Shown piece after piece: positions 11,432 through 22,724 of a stretch of DNA of 64,000 nucleotides. Location: contig JAHQRK010000006.1 of the NCBI GenBank assembly GCA_019828595.1, forward strand, positions 124,001 to 188,000, written 5' to 3'. How positions within the stretch are numbered: position 1 is the first letter of the stretch; each line of letters begins with the position of its first letter. The position numbers and the translations under genes were made by a program. Source of the stretch: Aphanomyces cochlioides (Eukaryota; Oomycota; Saprolegniomycetes; Saprolegniales; Verrucalvaceae). Under the pieces are notes generated by a model, which saw only the letters and a program-made list of their open reading frames with translations, searched no databases and was not told where the DNA came from.

Positions 11432-12553
11432 ATGAACGACACGCCGCTGCAACGCGACGACCTCAAGCCAAGTCGGGAATGGGTCAAAGACACTGACCGC
11501 AAGTGGTGTAAACTCTGCTTGCGCAAGTTCAGTCTCTTCAATCGAAGACATCATTGCCGCATGTGTGGCGATGTCTTCTGCTCGGCTTGTATGACATACA
11601 TCATGATTGTCGTCGGCGATGAGCCCAAACACTCCGTCCGCATTTGCGGCTCGTGCGTCTCAGCCCACAAGGCCAAGTACGTGACTCGGAGTCCACCCAT
11701 GTCAACAAATTTGGGCGATTCAACACCAGTCCAAAAGATCGCCAAGGCAGCGTCCGTGCCACTTTCAGCCGCCATGACAGCATCAGCGCCAGGTCATCGC
11801 GTTCGACCTCGACAGAAAAACCGTACGGATCTTCTCAAAGGGAACTCGAGTATTCTTTTGGCGCAACCCGAGCCAACAACATGGCGACTGCATGATTTGG
11901 TCAATTCTGTCTCGTTCCCCGACAGTCCGTCGTGGCGGTACGAGTGGCCGCGCCCACCGATTCCTTTCAATGAATTTCAACGTCTTGAAGCAATCAGGGC
12001 GATGGACTTGTCATTTTCAATGCCAGACAACATTTGTGATATGCTCTGCAAGGGATACGAGTGTCCAATGGCAGGTGTGACCATTATCGATGACAAGACC
12101 GTGCACTTCAAATCCCGAGTCGGCATTGTCCACGAAGATATGGCTCGTCACTTGTCCCTGGACGCCCATACAATTTGTGCCACCGAGCCATTCGTCGTGC
12201 TCAATATGGGCGAGCATCCAGTGTTCGAAAAGCATCCTCTCTACACGATGGGCCAAGTAAAATTCTACGCTGCCATGCCACTCGTGACTCATGAAGGTTT
12301 TGCAATTGGCACGGTCTTCGTCATGGACACAAAGCCACGAAAAGGCTTTTTCGACAGATGTTTGGTTGGCATGACGCGGATGAGTCTCCAACATATTATG
12401 GAGAAACAGGGCGTCCACGTCTCGATACCCATCTCTCAGATCAACCAAGTTGATGTCACTCCGCGTCAAGTGGAAAACATTCTCGTGAGTTTGTTGTCGA
12501 AGACGAATGACATTCAGGAGCAACTTCGGCGTCCAATGCCAGGTAGAGTTTAG
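11432..12553 (+). CDS. FYVE zinc finger-GAF domain protein
   Basis: Single exon, 373 aa. The start is the first ATG (11432); the frame extends upstream only by a GTG. Residues about 15-75 form a FYVE finger: W..D...KWCKLCLRKF, the phosphoinositide-binding core RRHHCRMCG, then CSACM and RICGSCV. A linker follows. Residues about 190-330 resemble a GAF domain (ICDMLCKGYECPMAGVTIID, KFYAAMPLVTHEGFAIGTVF). FYVE domains bind PI3P on endosomes, and GAF domains sense small molecules or regulate. This combination is common and much expanded in oomycetes. The next gene starts 50 bp downstream on the same strand. Confidence 0.88.
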   Translation: MNDTPLQRDDLKPSREWVKDTDRKWCKLCLRKFSLFNRRHHCRMCGDVFCSACMTYIMIVVGDEPKHSVRICGSCVSAHKAKYVTRSPPMSTNLGDSTPVQKIAKAASVPLSAAMTASAPGHRVRPRQKNRTDLLKGNSSILLAQPEPTTWRLHDLVNSVSFPDSPSWRYEWPRPPIPFNEFQRLEAIRAMDLSFSMPDNICDMLCKGYECPMAGVTIIDDKTVHFKSRVGIVHEDMARHLSLDAHTICATEPFVVLNMGEHPVFEKHPLYTMGQVKFYAAMPLVTHEGFAIGTVFVMDTKPRKGFFDRCLVGMTRMSLQHIMEKQGVHVSIPISQINQVDVTPRQVENILVSLLSKTNDIQEQLRRPMPGRV

Positions 12554-12603
12554 GGCTGTAACGTTGAAACTGCGACTTCGTAACTGTCAAATGCCTCGTC
12601 GGC

Positions 12604-14210
12604 ATGGATGTCTTGGACGCGCGTCGGAGGCGAGTGCTTGAGGCTCTCGACGATGTTAGCCGCAGGATTCGGAGCCACAGGATATACCAATTCCTTGAAG
12701 CAGCGTGGCTGACACATGGTCTCCCACGGTGGATTTGGTTCTTTGGAGTCGTCGCTGGAACCTCAGAGGCCAATTTGGAAAAGAATTGGACAAAAGAAGC
12801 TCTGACTGTCAACGATGTGTACCGCGACCGCCTCCTTGTCAAGGAAATCGAATTGTTCGTCGATTTGGGAGATGCCTTGGGCATGAGTGGACCCCAGAGG
12901 AATGTACTCTTCCACAAGTTTCTTCATTTGGACTGGATGCGGCGAAGTGCAATTACGCTCCAGGACTTGTTCTTGTACTGTGGTTTGCGTAGAAGTCGGT
13001 TTGCTGATCGCATGTTTGAACCTCCCAAGAATGGATTTCGTCAATTTGCAAACAGGTTCGAGTTGGTTCAGCTGACTTGCGCACTCTTCAACTTTCTAAC
13101 CCTTCCAGCTCCAAAGGTGAGCCCTAAGGCGTTGTGACACTGAACATCATGGCCCTCTAGGTAGTTGAATGGGTCGTGGCACAGATGAAAGAGGATGTTG
13201 TCGTTCCCTCGCTTTTGTCAGATGGTGACAAATCGACTCCTTTGCGGCAAGAGATTGCCGAACTCTTGATCTTTGTCTATGGAACTCTCAGCCCAAACGA
13301 AAAATCCCTGAAGTCAGTCCTGGAAACTCTTTACCTCTCGCCTTCAGTTGACACTCAGTACGACTTTGCAACTTCGCATGGAATGATAAGCCTCCGACAA
13401 TTCCTGACACGCTTTCCTGGTAAGCCAGACAAATTATTCCTCAAACTTACAGTGCCTGGATAGTACTCATCTATCCCGTCTTTTGGATTCAGAGGACTCT
13501 TCGAAGAAGAATTATGGGCCCAAAATTTTGGAGAGACTTGCAAGCAAAGCGCGAAAGCTGGGATAACGCAAAGATTTTTTACCAGCCCCAAGAATTGATT
13601 GACGAGGCCAATTCACGAAGGGCTGAGCAACAGCGGAAAATGGAGGACGATGGCAAATCACAAATCCTCAGCAAAGTTCTTCCTATCGATTGCAAAGTCG
13701 ACATGGGTAATGAAGTTGACAAACGTGTCGAGGGCCCGTACGATTTCGCCAACGTTATTCAAGCATATCCAAACGAAGAAAAAGCTTGGGAGGTCACTGC
13801 CGATAACATCCTCTCAGCGATCCACATCAAGCAATTGCAGATCGATGGCAAGTCGACTGGCAGCACATCTGACGAATACGCTCGGATATCTCAAGCACTG
13901 TACGAAGGTAGACTGACTCCAGTCGAGGTTGAAGATGTTCGTAAGAGTATTGTGAAGCAGTATGGCTACAATTTTGCTGACTTCGTGGTTGGGCTGAGTC
14001 ATTTGAAGGGACAACAAGCTTCATTTGATGACAACAGTGCACATAAAGGCAAACAAAGTAAGTACGTTCCGCCGGTGCGATGGGAAAAGGTGAGCATTCT
14101 ACTCAGCTATAACTTGACGTGAAACGTAGCTTCTCGATCCCAAGGAGAATCGATCATTCTACTATAATGCTCTCACTGGAGAATCCGAATGGGAGATTTC
14201 TCCGTCGTGA
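12604..14210 (+). CDS. WW-domain protein of unknown function
   Basis: Four exons (12604-13116, 13161-13419, 13464-14089, 14130-14210) give 492 aa; introns are 40-44 bp. An in-frame stop upstream (12565-12567) supports the ATG at 12604. The body is helical and not recognised. A segment ITLQDLFLYCGLRRSRFADRMF looks like a calcium-hand or helical-hairpin remnant. The last about 35 residues form a WW module (RWEKLLDPKENRSFYYN followed by GESEWE), with its second half on a 27-codon final exon. WW domains bind Pro-rich partners. The stop lies 17 bp from the end of the small convergent gene. Confidence 0.8.
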
Positions 14211-14227
14211 CGAGCGCCGCCTCTTCA

Positions 14228-14439
14228 TCATCTTTTAAATTTGCCAAGCGGCATTGCAAGTATGCAAGCGGCGCCTTCAAACGCAATACGCGTAAGTGGA
14301 GTCGCACCAAGTCCTCTATCACACAAAGCTCATCAAGGCCACCAAAATCAACTTACAGACCTTCCAAGCTGCTCAATTCAGTCTGTTTCTTCTCCAATTC
14401 TTCCTGTAATGCAATTATCTCCATCTGCACTTTGTCCAT
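14228..14439 (-). CDS. Small coiled-coil protein (56 aa)
   Basis: Two exons on the minus strand (14357-14439, 14228-14315) are joined by a 41-bp intron with a GTAAGT donor and GATAG acceptor. The start is ATG at 14439, and the total of 171 nt is in frame. The protein begins with an amphipathic Glu/Lys/Gln helix (VQMEIIALQEELEKKQTEL) and ends with a conserved-looking tail (TRIAFEGAACILAMPLGKFK). Neither half is long enough to appear as an ORF, so automatic callers may miss it. It sits in the 475-bp gap between the WW gene and the LEKR1-like gene and would share a divergent promoter with the latter. I do not recognise the family. Confidence 0.6.
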
Positions 14440-14685
14440 GGCTCGTCCTTTCTTTTTCGCGCGCAAATTCAAAAGTGCGCGAGAATCGCAAATCAAAAGC
14501 TATCCGGTTAATTTCCGGACAACTCCCCCATTTCAAAATTTCTTCAGCTTGAGTCGCAATCTGAGGACCGCCTGAGATGATTCCGTGCCTTGAATCGCAA
14601 GACGGAGGCAAAAGACGGAAGAATCAACAAAGCTGATCATCTTCTTTTGTCCGTGACATCGTTGCTCACTCTAAATATAGATCCC

Positions 14686-17001
14686 ATGTCGGGATTCAGG
14701 CTTCATGCCCACGACGTACTCCGCGATCCAACTAAAGATGAGCTATACAATGGACCCAAGCGAGAGAAACTTCCAGAAGCTGTGCAGAAGATGGACGTCG
14801 CCGATACAGCATGCACGTTCTGCGGTGTGAGCTATTTCGTCTTTTCTGAAGTCCAAGAACTGCAGGAACGTGTGAAAAAGTACGAGAAGAACTGTCGGGT
14901 AAAGTAAGCAGCGAAGACGGCGTCTTTCATGCTGCACGTAGACGTTTACATCTTGGGTCCAACATCAAAAGACAGCTAATGTCACAATGCGGTCACAGAT
15001 GATGCAATGGAGACAAGGATTCCAGTCAGCTTATGCTCAAGCGTGTGCAAAGCTGAAAGAATATGATCGCATGAATGCAGTTCAGAGGTCGGTCATCCAA
15101 AGCCTCGAGTTGAAACTGCAGGAAAAAGATGCGGAGGGTGCCGAAAAGCTGAATATTATCCGAGACGTGTACGCCGCCAAGATGGACGGATTGGAGGATC
15201 AATTGAAAGAAAAGACTCGGCAACTAGAGTCTTTGGAGCAAAAGGTAACTTTGTGAGGAAGCATGAGCATAATATTATTCATTGTAGCTGGAACAAGCAT
15301 TGAAAGATGCCAATATAAAGCTTCAAGCGAAAGAAACCCATTGGAAGCAAGAGCGTGTGACGCTTGAGATGCAATGGGCAACAAACAAATCGTCCAGTGA
15401 CCAGGAGATACAGCGTCTAGAAGGATTGGCTCTTCAAAAGGAGCAAGAGCTACAAGCTAGTGCATTGCACGTGCACGAGTTAGAAGCCCAAGTTGAGCGC
15501 TGCAATGCAGCCCGTCTAGATGCTCTTCAAGCCAAGGAAGAAATGGTTGCGTTCGTAAATTCCGCTCAAACAAAAATTGAAGAAGCTCAACGACTGCAAC
15601 AACTTGCCGAAGCTAATGTCAGTCAAAATTCTTTTTCACAGAGATAACATGCATCCAGGTCATCCAAGTGAAGGCAGATGCAGCAAGAGCACAAGCAAAT
15701 GCTGAGGTCGAGCGTACAGAAACGTCACATCTTCACGAAGAAATTGCTCGATGGAAACACCAAGCAACAGGACTAGAGAAGAGCAAAGCTCTCTTGCTAC
15801 AAGAGCGCCAAGAACTCAAGCAAGAGGTTGCACAGAGTGACGAAAAGGTCAAACAAGTTAAGGTTTGTTGAGCTCACGGATGACATTTCTCAAATACTGA
15901 TTAGAATCAAGTCACTCTGCTTCAGCAAAAATTGGACGAGCAGATGCGCCTGATAGATACCCAGGCTCAAGCTCACAAGAAAGCTCTGGATACCGTCAAG
16001 GCAGAATGGGCAAAGGACGTTGCCAACCTTAAGAGCTTGAGCGCAAATTCGGTGCGAGCCACTCTTGCTTTCGACTGACAATAGCCCTCTGTAGTTGGAC
16101 TCAACAAAATCAGAATGTCAAGCCCAAGTGGAAGCTTTGCAAGATGAACTTCGCCGTCTGAAGCTCGAAGTACCTCATGCCCAACAGTCCCTCGTCGTAG
16201 CTACCAAAAAGGTTGATAAACGACAACTCGTCAAACTTATCCCTTTAGGGCCAGGAATTGGAGAAAGCATTGCAGGAGGCCAAGGTTAGGTGTCAATGCT
16301 ACATGGAAGAGCTTCAGGTACAAATATGCTCATGTTGGTGCTATTATTCATATCGTTCAGGCTGTCAAATTGAGCTCACACCAAGCCAAGAGCACTGTTG
16401 GAGCCCTCGAGAGAAAAGTTCAAGACTTGGAGGCGCAGCATGTACGCGTGTTGTGTCCTATGTGCCTAAACGCATTTAGAAAGAAGCAATGACGAAGTTG
16501 GCGCAGGAGCGAGGCGATTGGGATCGAAAACAAACAAATCTGGACAAGAATTTCACCGAGAGGAATGCCAAAGTCCATGCATTGGAGCAAGAAATCGCTC
16601 ATCTGCGGCAAATTCCACCCAGAGAAATTGTCAAGGAGGTGGTTGTGCACAAAGCACAGAGCAGCAACAATGATCTTGACAAGGAAATCGAACGTCTCAA
16701 TCAGCAAGTGGCAAAGAAGGATGAGGTACAATTGAAACTTCAAGATAGTTGGTGTGGATCCACGTAGGAAATCCATCTGCTCCAGCTCACCGTCCACCGC
16801 GAATGTATGGAACGCACATCTATGCTCGAAAAGATGCGGTCAGCGAAAATCCTGCCTGATTTGATCACAACAAGCGACAGCATTCCTTTCAACCGGAGCG
16901 AAGTCGAATCTGATCCATCCACGGACGAAAGTCGTTCTGGCTTGGCGTCGTTTTATGAAAAACTTCGCAAGAAGAAACCTCGCGCGAAAAAGTCAGCGTG
17001 A
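14686..17001 (+). CDS. LEKR1-like coiled-coil protein
   Basis: Ten exons (14686-14898, 14942-15244, 15288-15617, 15659-15862, 15905-16051, 16095-16211, 16249-16317, 16361-16441, 16480-16725, 16768-17001) give 647 aa, with 37-43 bp introns that all keep frame. The N-terminus has a zinc-ribbon-like signature (KLPEAVQKM, then ACTFCGVSYFVFSEV), as in the vertebrate Leu/Glu/Lys-rich protein LEKR1. Residues about 70-600 are almost continuous coiled coil (EKKIEEAQRL-type heptads), and the tail is basic (LRKKKPRAKKSA). LEKR1 itself is poorly characterised. In an organism with flagellate zoospores a ciliary or centrosomal role is plausible, but that is inference. Many introns fall at heptad boundaries in phase 0. 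Confidence 0.85.
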
Positions 17002-17412
17002 TAGTTTTGGTGCTTGCTGTGTGCTATTCAGGCAGCGATTACCTAACAGCTTCATGCGTACGATGTGTAATCGCTAAGACATTGTCGCATAGACTGCGAT
17101 TTTCAAGGCAAGACGTGCGCGATAGTCTCATCGCGTCGCTTGCTTTTGCAGCAATAGTCGCAGCGGGAGAGGCGGCTCGCCTCGCTTCACCTCTGGCGAC
17201 TTTTGACTTGCGTTTTGTATACACGACAACTTCAGTTCTTTGTAAACTAAAGTTGTACGGATATAAAATTGAAACAAAAATATTTTATTTTATCTTGCAA
17301 TTTGTATTTATTGTCATTAAATTTGATAAACGCCACGTTGATTGGTTTGTTGTGGCATGTGCAATGCGCCCCACGCCAGCAAACCCTCAGTCGGACTTGC
17401 TATTTGGTCCGC
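17002..17412. other. Intergenic, AT-rich on the right
   Basis: This 411-bp stretch is AT-rich from about 17225 (ATATTTTATTTTATC, TTTGTATTTATTGTC). An ATTGG-type motif (GTTGATTGGTTTGTTG) lies near 17337. No gene is seen; it probably holds the promoter of the next gene. Confidence 0.5.
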
Positions 17413-18948
17413 ATGACGAATCTCGCGTCTTCATTGCGCCAAGGAGGTGGCGGCGGCGCTTCGTCCATGTCTGAATACTCCCAAGCGAGTAGTCAACGGA
17501 ATGATAGCACCCAGCCAGAAGAGTACGAGATCGATCATACGCTGCTTGCGCGCTACGAACGACTCAACCAAGAGTTGGAGCAAATGTCCAGACTGCAACG
17601 AAGTCGTCAGCGCAATCACAGTTGGGATCAAGTTGATAGCACGCGTGGTTTCTCGCGTACAATGAGTGGAATTTTCAGTTCTCGTGGTCTCAACAACAGT
17701 ACTCGTGGTGGACGAGTGTCGTCGCGCGTTTTGAGCTCAACGTTGAGCTTCCACGGACAAGTGCCAACAGACGATCAGAGTCCAAGCAATCCCATGATGC
17801 GAAGCGGGATTTTCTCAAGCAATCGTGGAGGTAAGTCGTTCTGACTGCATACTCATGTCTCAATTCATGCAGGTAGCGGCAGTGCTCGTAACAAAGTGGA
17901 GATTCCATCGCAATACGAAGAAGAATGGCTAGCCCTTTCTAAGGAACTTGAGAAGGCTAGAAAAGCATGCATCGAGAAGCGAGCAGTGCAGTCTGATCTG
18001 CTGGAGAAGATTGAAAAGTTTGAGACATCGGCCATCCGACGCTTCTTCGCGTTCAACAAGGAAAAGCAAGTCGAGAAGCTCAAGATCAAGCTTTCCAAGC
18101 AGCTTCAAGAAGCAGAGGCTGCTGAAGAGTCGTTGAGCAAGCTCGAACGTCGCAGCATGAGCATGTCTGAGGTTGCACATCACTATCCAGGCCCTGGAAT
18201 GCGAGGCGCTGCATCGAAATCGCTCCATGAGCCCAAAATAATACAGGAGGAAGCGCCAATGCCACCAGTCGATCCTCTCGACTTGGAAATCCTCGAGCGA
18301 CAAGAACTCCTTGAAGCTGAAAAACGCGATATCCTCAACAACGTCTTCAACGCATTCGTTGTTCCGGACGTGAACAGGCTGAAGGCTCACATTGCCGTCG
18401 CTGCATCGGAGCTCAAGGCTGGCGATTCTATCAAAAAGCAAGTTGATGAAGTCTACAATATGTATCGATCAGCTTTTACGCTACTCCGAAGTGCGCTTGC
18501 TTCTATTGTCGGCAACACGTACCAGCATTCCATGAAAGAGTTCATCCAGGGACCTTATCCACTCGCGATCGAAGCGGGTCGTCTCGTCGAAGGTGCTGCT
18601 CTTCTTATCCAACCTGAAGCAAGACGCAAATACCCTGAACATGCACCTACGTTGACCGGTGTCCAGCTGCCTAAGTTCCCCACGTCCATGAAAGATCTTG
18701 CGAGACCAGGCGCCCTCCTCACAATGGAACCTGGTGTAATGGAGAGTGCAGATATGGAACGACGTCTGAAACGCGCTGAGAGCGTTATTGTGAAGACACA
18801 ACAGCTTGTGAATCGGAATTTGGAATGCCTTGAACAATGGCGAGCCATTCTTGACAAGGACCGACACCAAGCTGAAGCAACTTGCCGGGCGCTTGAAGCC
18901 CAACTAGAGAAAAAGATGACCACCATTGTCCATAGCATGGCCGCGTAG
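17413..18948 (+). CDS. Coiled-coil protein of unknown function
   Basis: Two exons (17413-17830, 17873-18948) give 497 aa. ATG 17413 is the first in frame; upstream the frame is open only through a TTG. The first 150 residues are Gly/Ser/Arg-rich with two similar motifs (SGIFSSRG, SGIFSSNRG). Residues about 155-235 form a charged coiled coil (YEEEWLALSKELEKARKA, KEKQVEKLKIKLSKQLQEAE). The C-terminal half is helical, with a PMPPVDPLDLEILERQELLE segment and a final coil (ECLEQWRAILDKDRHQAEAT). I see no enzyme motif. It may be a structural or membrane-scaffold protein. Confidence 0.8.
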
Positions 18949-19401
18949 GATGTCTCCGTTATATAAGTAAGTGTGTACGATCAAAGGAAAGGCGCCGTCC
19001 TGGCCTATCCACCGTGTCGATTCCTGCAAAATTATGCCCATAAAATCTCCTCTCCGAGCTCAAAGATCGCTTACATGCAGCACGCTCGCAATAAATCACA
19101 TCATGACCCATCTGTCGTTCGTTTCCTCATGAACGGACAAGAAGAGTACCTTCCTCGATGATTCCATGACGTTCTGCGCATCCTTCGTCCTTTTTGCTGG
19201 CAAATTTGATTTTGGCGCCTTTTTGAAGCTTTCCTCCCTGAACGAAATTTGATTGGTTTAAAATTCTTCAGAACTCATTTTCATTGGCTAAAAATAGCGT
19301 GAATCTTCCAAATTGCGAAATTTAATTGGTCTAAAAAATGAAATAAAAGTATCACTTTTTGTGTGGCCCTCTCATTTTTGAACTTGTTGGCGTTGACGAA
19401 G
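18949..19401. promoter_or_regulatory. Intergenic with clustered ATTGG (inverted CCAAT) motifs
   Basis: This 453-bp gap has no coding-like ORF. Between 19240 and 19340 there are three ATTGG motifs (TTTGATTGGTTTAAA, TTTCATTGGCTAAAA, TTTAATTGGTCTAAA), spaced about 35-45 bp apart and 70-160 bp before the PHD gene. CCAAT boxes are classical promoter elements bound by NF-Y in eukaryotes; their use here is inferred. Confidence 0.4.
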
Positions 19402-21821
19402 ATGGTACGTTGAGTGAAGAAGAGACGATCATGCTGACGAGACTTGGACGTAGAACACGGACCAGACAGCAGTCATCCGTGGATGCATTCAGCACAAGCT
19501 CCTCTCTGTCGGTATGTCTTTGTTTTTAGGACAAATGGTGATTTGATTCAGGCCCGGGAAAACTGTTTATCAGCTACTACCGACAGCGGTTGTACGCTGA
19601 CATCTTGGACGATGGCTCGATGCAGTTTAAAGGAAAGATATACGTGAATGCAGCCTCGTTGGCTCTAGCTATGAAGCGTACGTTGAATCCTGTCTTAAAG
19701 ACAGATCCAGGCTGGCTTTCGCTGTTTTCAACGGACAACAACAAGTGCCTCAAAGACATACGTGAAGCCTGGATTGAGAAAATCACTCCTCCCACTCCCA
19801 CATCGGCTACAACCCCGTCGCAACACTCTACGTCCCTTCTAACGCCGTCTTATCCTCCAGTTGTGGGAATGTCCTCGTCATTCATGAAGCCAACAGTCAT
19901 TCGACCCAAGCAACATCCCTTGCAAGTCTTGGGTCCACGTGAGGTACGTCCAACAACGAGCTTGACATCAAATTCTTGAATAGTCCTGCGTCGTGTGTAA
20001 GAGGGATCGAGGGCACAGCTACGTCACTTGCGAAGCTTGTCGCTCCATCTACCACAAATCATGCCTCAGCCCATCAGTGGTACGCCTTAACTATAATCCA
20101 CCCTACATCGCGCTAGAAAAACACAACCTCGCCTTGGTACTGCGAAGTGTGCATCCAGCAGCATGTAGGTGATCCATCGTATTCTTGTCTGACTGACATC
20201 TTAGTGCGCACTTGTCCTTAATTTTCTACAAGAACTTCGCCAAGTCGCTGTCCAATACGGAGACCAGTCTGTTGATAAGCCAACAAATGAGAAAGCCACA
20301 GTCTCCGAGGTGGAGTCAAGTGACACCCCCGCCATCTCCGAGGATGTAAGCGCTAAATCCACAAATGCCGAAGAGAGACGAAATGATGAACCAACAAAGT
20401 CCCCTGAGACACCAAGCGAGGACCCTGCAAACTCCGATGGGAAGCCAGACAAAGTTGAACAACCTGCAGAAGTCGAAAATGACAAGAACGACAATGCTGT
20501 TGTTGATTCAGCCTCAACGGTTGCGGAGCCGAGCCCAAGTTCAACCCTTTTGACACAAATCGATTCATTGGTAGAGCAACTGCAATCACCAGCAGACTGC
20601 ATGGTAAGCAGTTGCTTTGGTGACTGTCTTTGTAACTTCAATTAGGGTGTACTCGGCAGTAGCACTGGTGAACTCCTCGTACATTTGAGCCATTTGGACA
20701 TTGCAACAGTCCTGCGGTCTGTGGAAGATCACTTGAGCAACATTGCCGCAACTTGCTCTCGCGAAAACGAACCTATTGAGGGCTCTATCACCACACCGGG
20801 CATCGAAGGCATGCTCCAAGTGCTCAATCTTCGCCATGGCATCATGTCTGCACGATTCCACCTCAAACGCACGAATGCTGCATTAACTACGTTGTCAGAC
20901 AAGCGACTACGGTACATTACTTCTCGTGAGTGAACTTAAATTTCCTAGTGCCTGTGACAAGAAGCAAGCAACATTGGAAGAAGCCTATGAAAAAGAGCTC
21001 AAACTCAAAGGCGACTGGGCAAGTCGGGTTAAAGACGCTGAAGATGATTTGAAGAAGCAGCAGACCCATTTGGCCCAAGTCAATGCCATAGTGGACAATG
21101 CTGTTCGTCACCGTAAAACTCTTCGTGCCGTCAATCTGGCCAAGCGATTCATTCCGGCGTACCGTACAGCCACGGAAGATTTAACACACAGTTGCGAGCA
21201 TTTATTTGTAACAATTGTGGCAGACAAGATCAGAGGAATTGCTTCGTCACTCAAAGAATGGGAGCTTATGGAAGAACATTTCACATCCATAAAGGAAGTG
21301 CTCTCAAACTCGGATGAAAGACCGTTCAAAATGCCTAAGCTGGATATTGAATTACCCCGACCACCGTCAGCAAAATTGGTAGAGCGACAGCTGAAAGAAA
21401 TCGACAAAAACCTGGATGTGATTCAGGTATGGACACGATTATCTACAAGTCTGACATTGAAAATGTCTAGTTGCACAAGAACGAAGCGTTGAAAATCCTC
21501 GAGACGATTGACGGTGCATTGCACAGACGACTGGGCAAGGATGCCCTTCGTGGTGAATGGAAGCAGCTCTTGGATACGATTGCGGAAATGATACGCAAGT
21601 GTCAGCCGCCGCCGTCACCCAAACGCAACGAAACTGCTGCCGAACACTCCGTTGAAGCCAACGAAAATGCGCCAGAGTCATCCGAAACCTCCACAGAAGA
21701 CAAAGCAGCTGACGAGACAGACCAAGCGGACCAAGCCATCCCGGCGGTTGTTTTGATAGACGATGACGACGAAGTAGACGGTGATACTGGCATTCCACAA
21801 GCCGAACCGGTCGAGATCTAG
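19402..21821 (+). CDS. RAMA-like / PHD-finger chromatin protein
   Basis: Nine exons: 19402-19404, 19454-19511, 19552-19943, 19984-20079, 20117-20164, 20205-20603, 20646-20911, 20949-21426 and 21471-21821 (696 aa). Residues about 20-80 (KLFISYYRQRLYADILDDG, KGKIYVNAASLALAMKR, KTDPGWLSLF) resemble a RAMA domain. Residues 152-199 are a PHD finger spread over two exons (CVVC..CEAC..YHKSC..WYCEVC). An acidic Ser/Glu/Pro region (about 215-310), coiled coils and a tail with IDDDDEVDGD follow. PHD fingers read histone tails. The first exon would be only the ATG codon: the frame leading to the RAMA segment has a stop (TAG at 19451-19453) that forms the acceptor, and the only in-frame ATG lies just before a GTACGT donor. 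That start is the least certain part. Confidence 0.8.
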
Positions 21822-21861
21822 TTGTGAAAGCGAGAAGTTATCTCAGGTAATGCATAGTGTA

Positions 21862-22610
21862 TTAAAACAAGGGATGGCCTGTGGCATCTTTCATCACTAC
21901 AGAAGTTGAAGTTGATCGCTTGGGTGAAGTTTGCGAAGTCCTTCCCGTTGACAATACTTGTGGCTCGACGAGATAGCCTCCTCCAAACACAAGTTGCTTG
22001 GTACGTGAGTCTGGAGGAAGTGTGCTAGATGCGATCAGTGTCGTCAAGTGCGCTGCAATCGACTTACTTTGGTTTCCAAGGCGGAATCATCTCGCATTCC
22101 ATCGTCTTGGGCGACACGACAGCTCTTCGGCTTGACATTTGCTGTACGGGCGACGCATTATTGGCATTGCTGTTGTTGTTTGGCGCGTCGACTGTGTCGT
22201 TGTTGAAGAGCTCGTGAAAGGGAAGCGTCAACGAGTTCTCTGAAGTCAATGGCGAGCCGGGGGTAAGAACCATCGCCGCCGAAATGGAAAAGCCACTCGG
22301 GAACGTTTTATTCGAGTTGGGCGATGCTTTGCTCGTCTGCAGACCTACAGACACGTCAATCAAGATGGATGAAGCTGCTGAAAGAACGTTGTGGTTTTGG
22401 TGGCGAAGAGCATTTGGACATGTTACGACTGAGACTTGGTGGGTCGACCGACGCGAGATCAATACTCAGTTCTTGAAACTGCACGGGCCGGGGCACATGC
22501 GCGGTCGTTCCTGCTCTCGAGAGCGTTATCTTGGGGACCCACGTCGTCGCCGCGTCGCTTGCCGGGTCGGTCGTGGACGGAAGGTGAACGTTCCTCTGGT
22601 CTTGAGGCAT
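21862..22610 (-). CDS. Short unknown protein, low complexity
   Basis: Three exons on the minus strand (22427-22610, 22068-22377, 21862-22024) give 218 aa. Introns are 49 and 43 bp; the first donor (GTAACA) was chosen over weaker candidates because it gives a normal intron size and frame. The sequence is Ser/Thr/Pro/Asn-rich, with an Asn run (NNNSNANNASPV) and a more ordered tail (TLPPDSRTKQLVFGGGYLVE). I do not recognise it. It converges on the PHD gene with a 40-bp gap and lies 114 bp downstream of the cNMP-domain gene on the same strand. Confidence 0.65.
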
Positions 22611-22724
22611 GTTGATCAAAATCCAACGAAGCGAGAATTCTATTTATGGACGACGACGACGGTTTCACACGTTTGAGATGTCACCCCTGACTTTTTTCAC
22701 ACGTTTGAAATGTCCACTGTGGAT

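Noticed and set aside
20912..20948. Alternative donor GTGAGT at 20926 in the PHD gene
   Set aside because: It would give a 23-bp intron and break the frame; the donor GTACAT at 20912 gives a 37-bp intron and the right phase.
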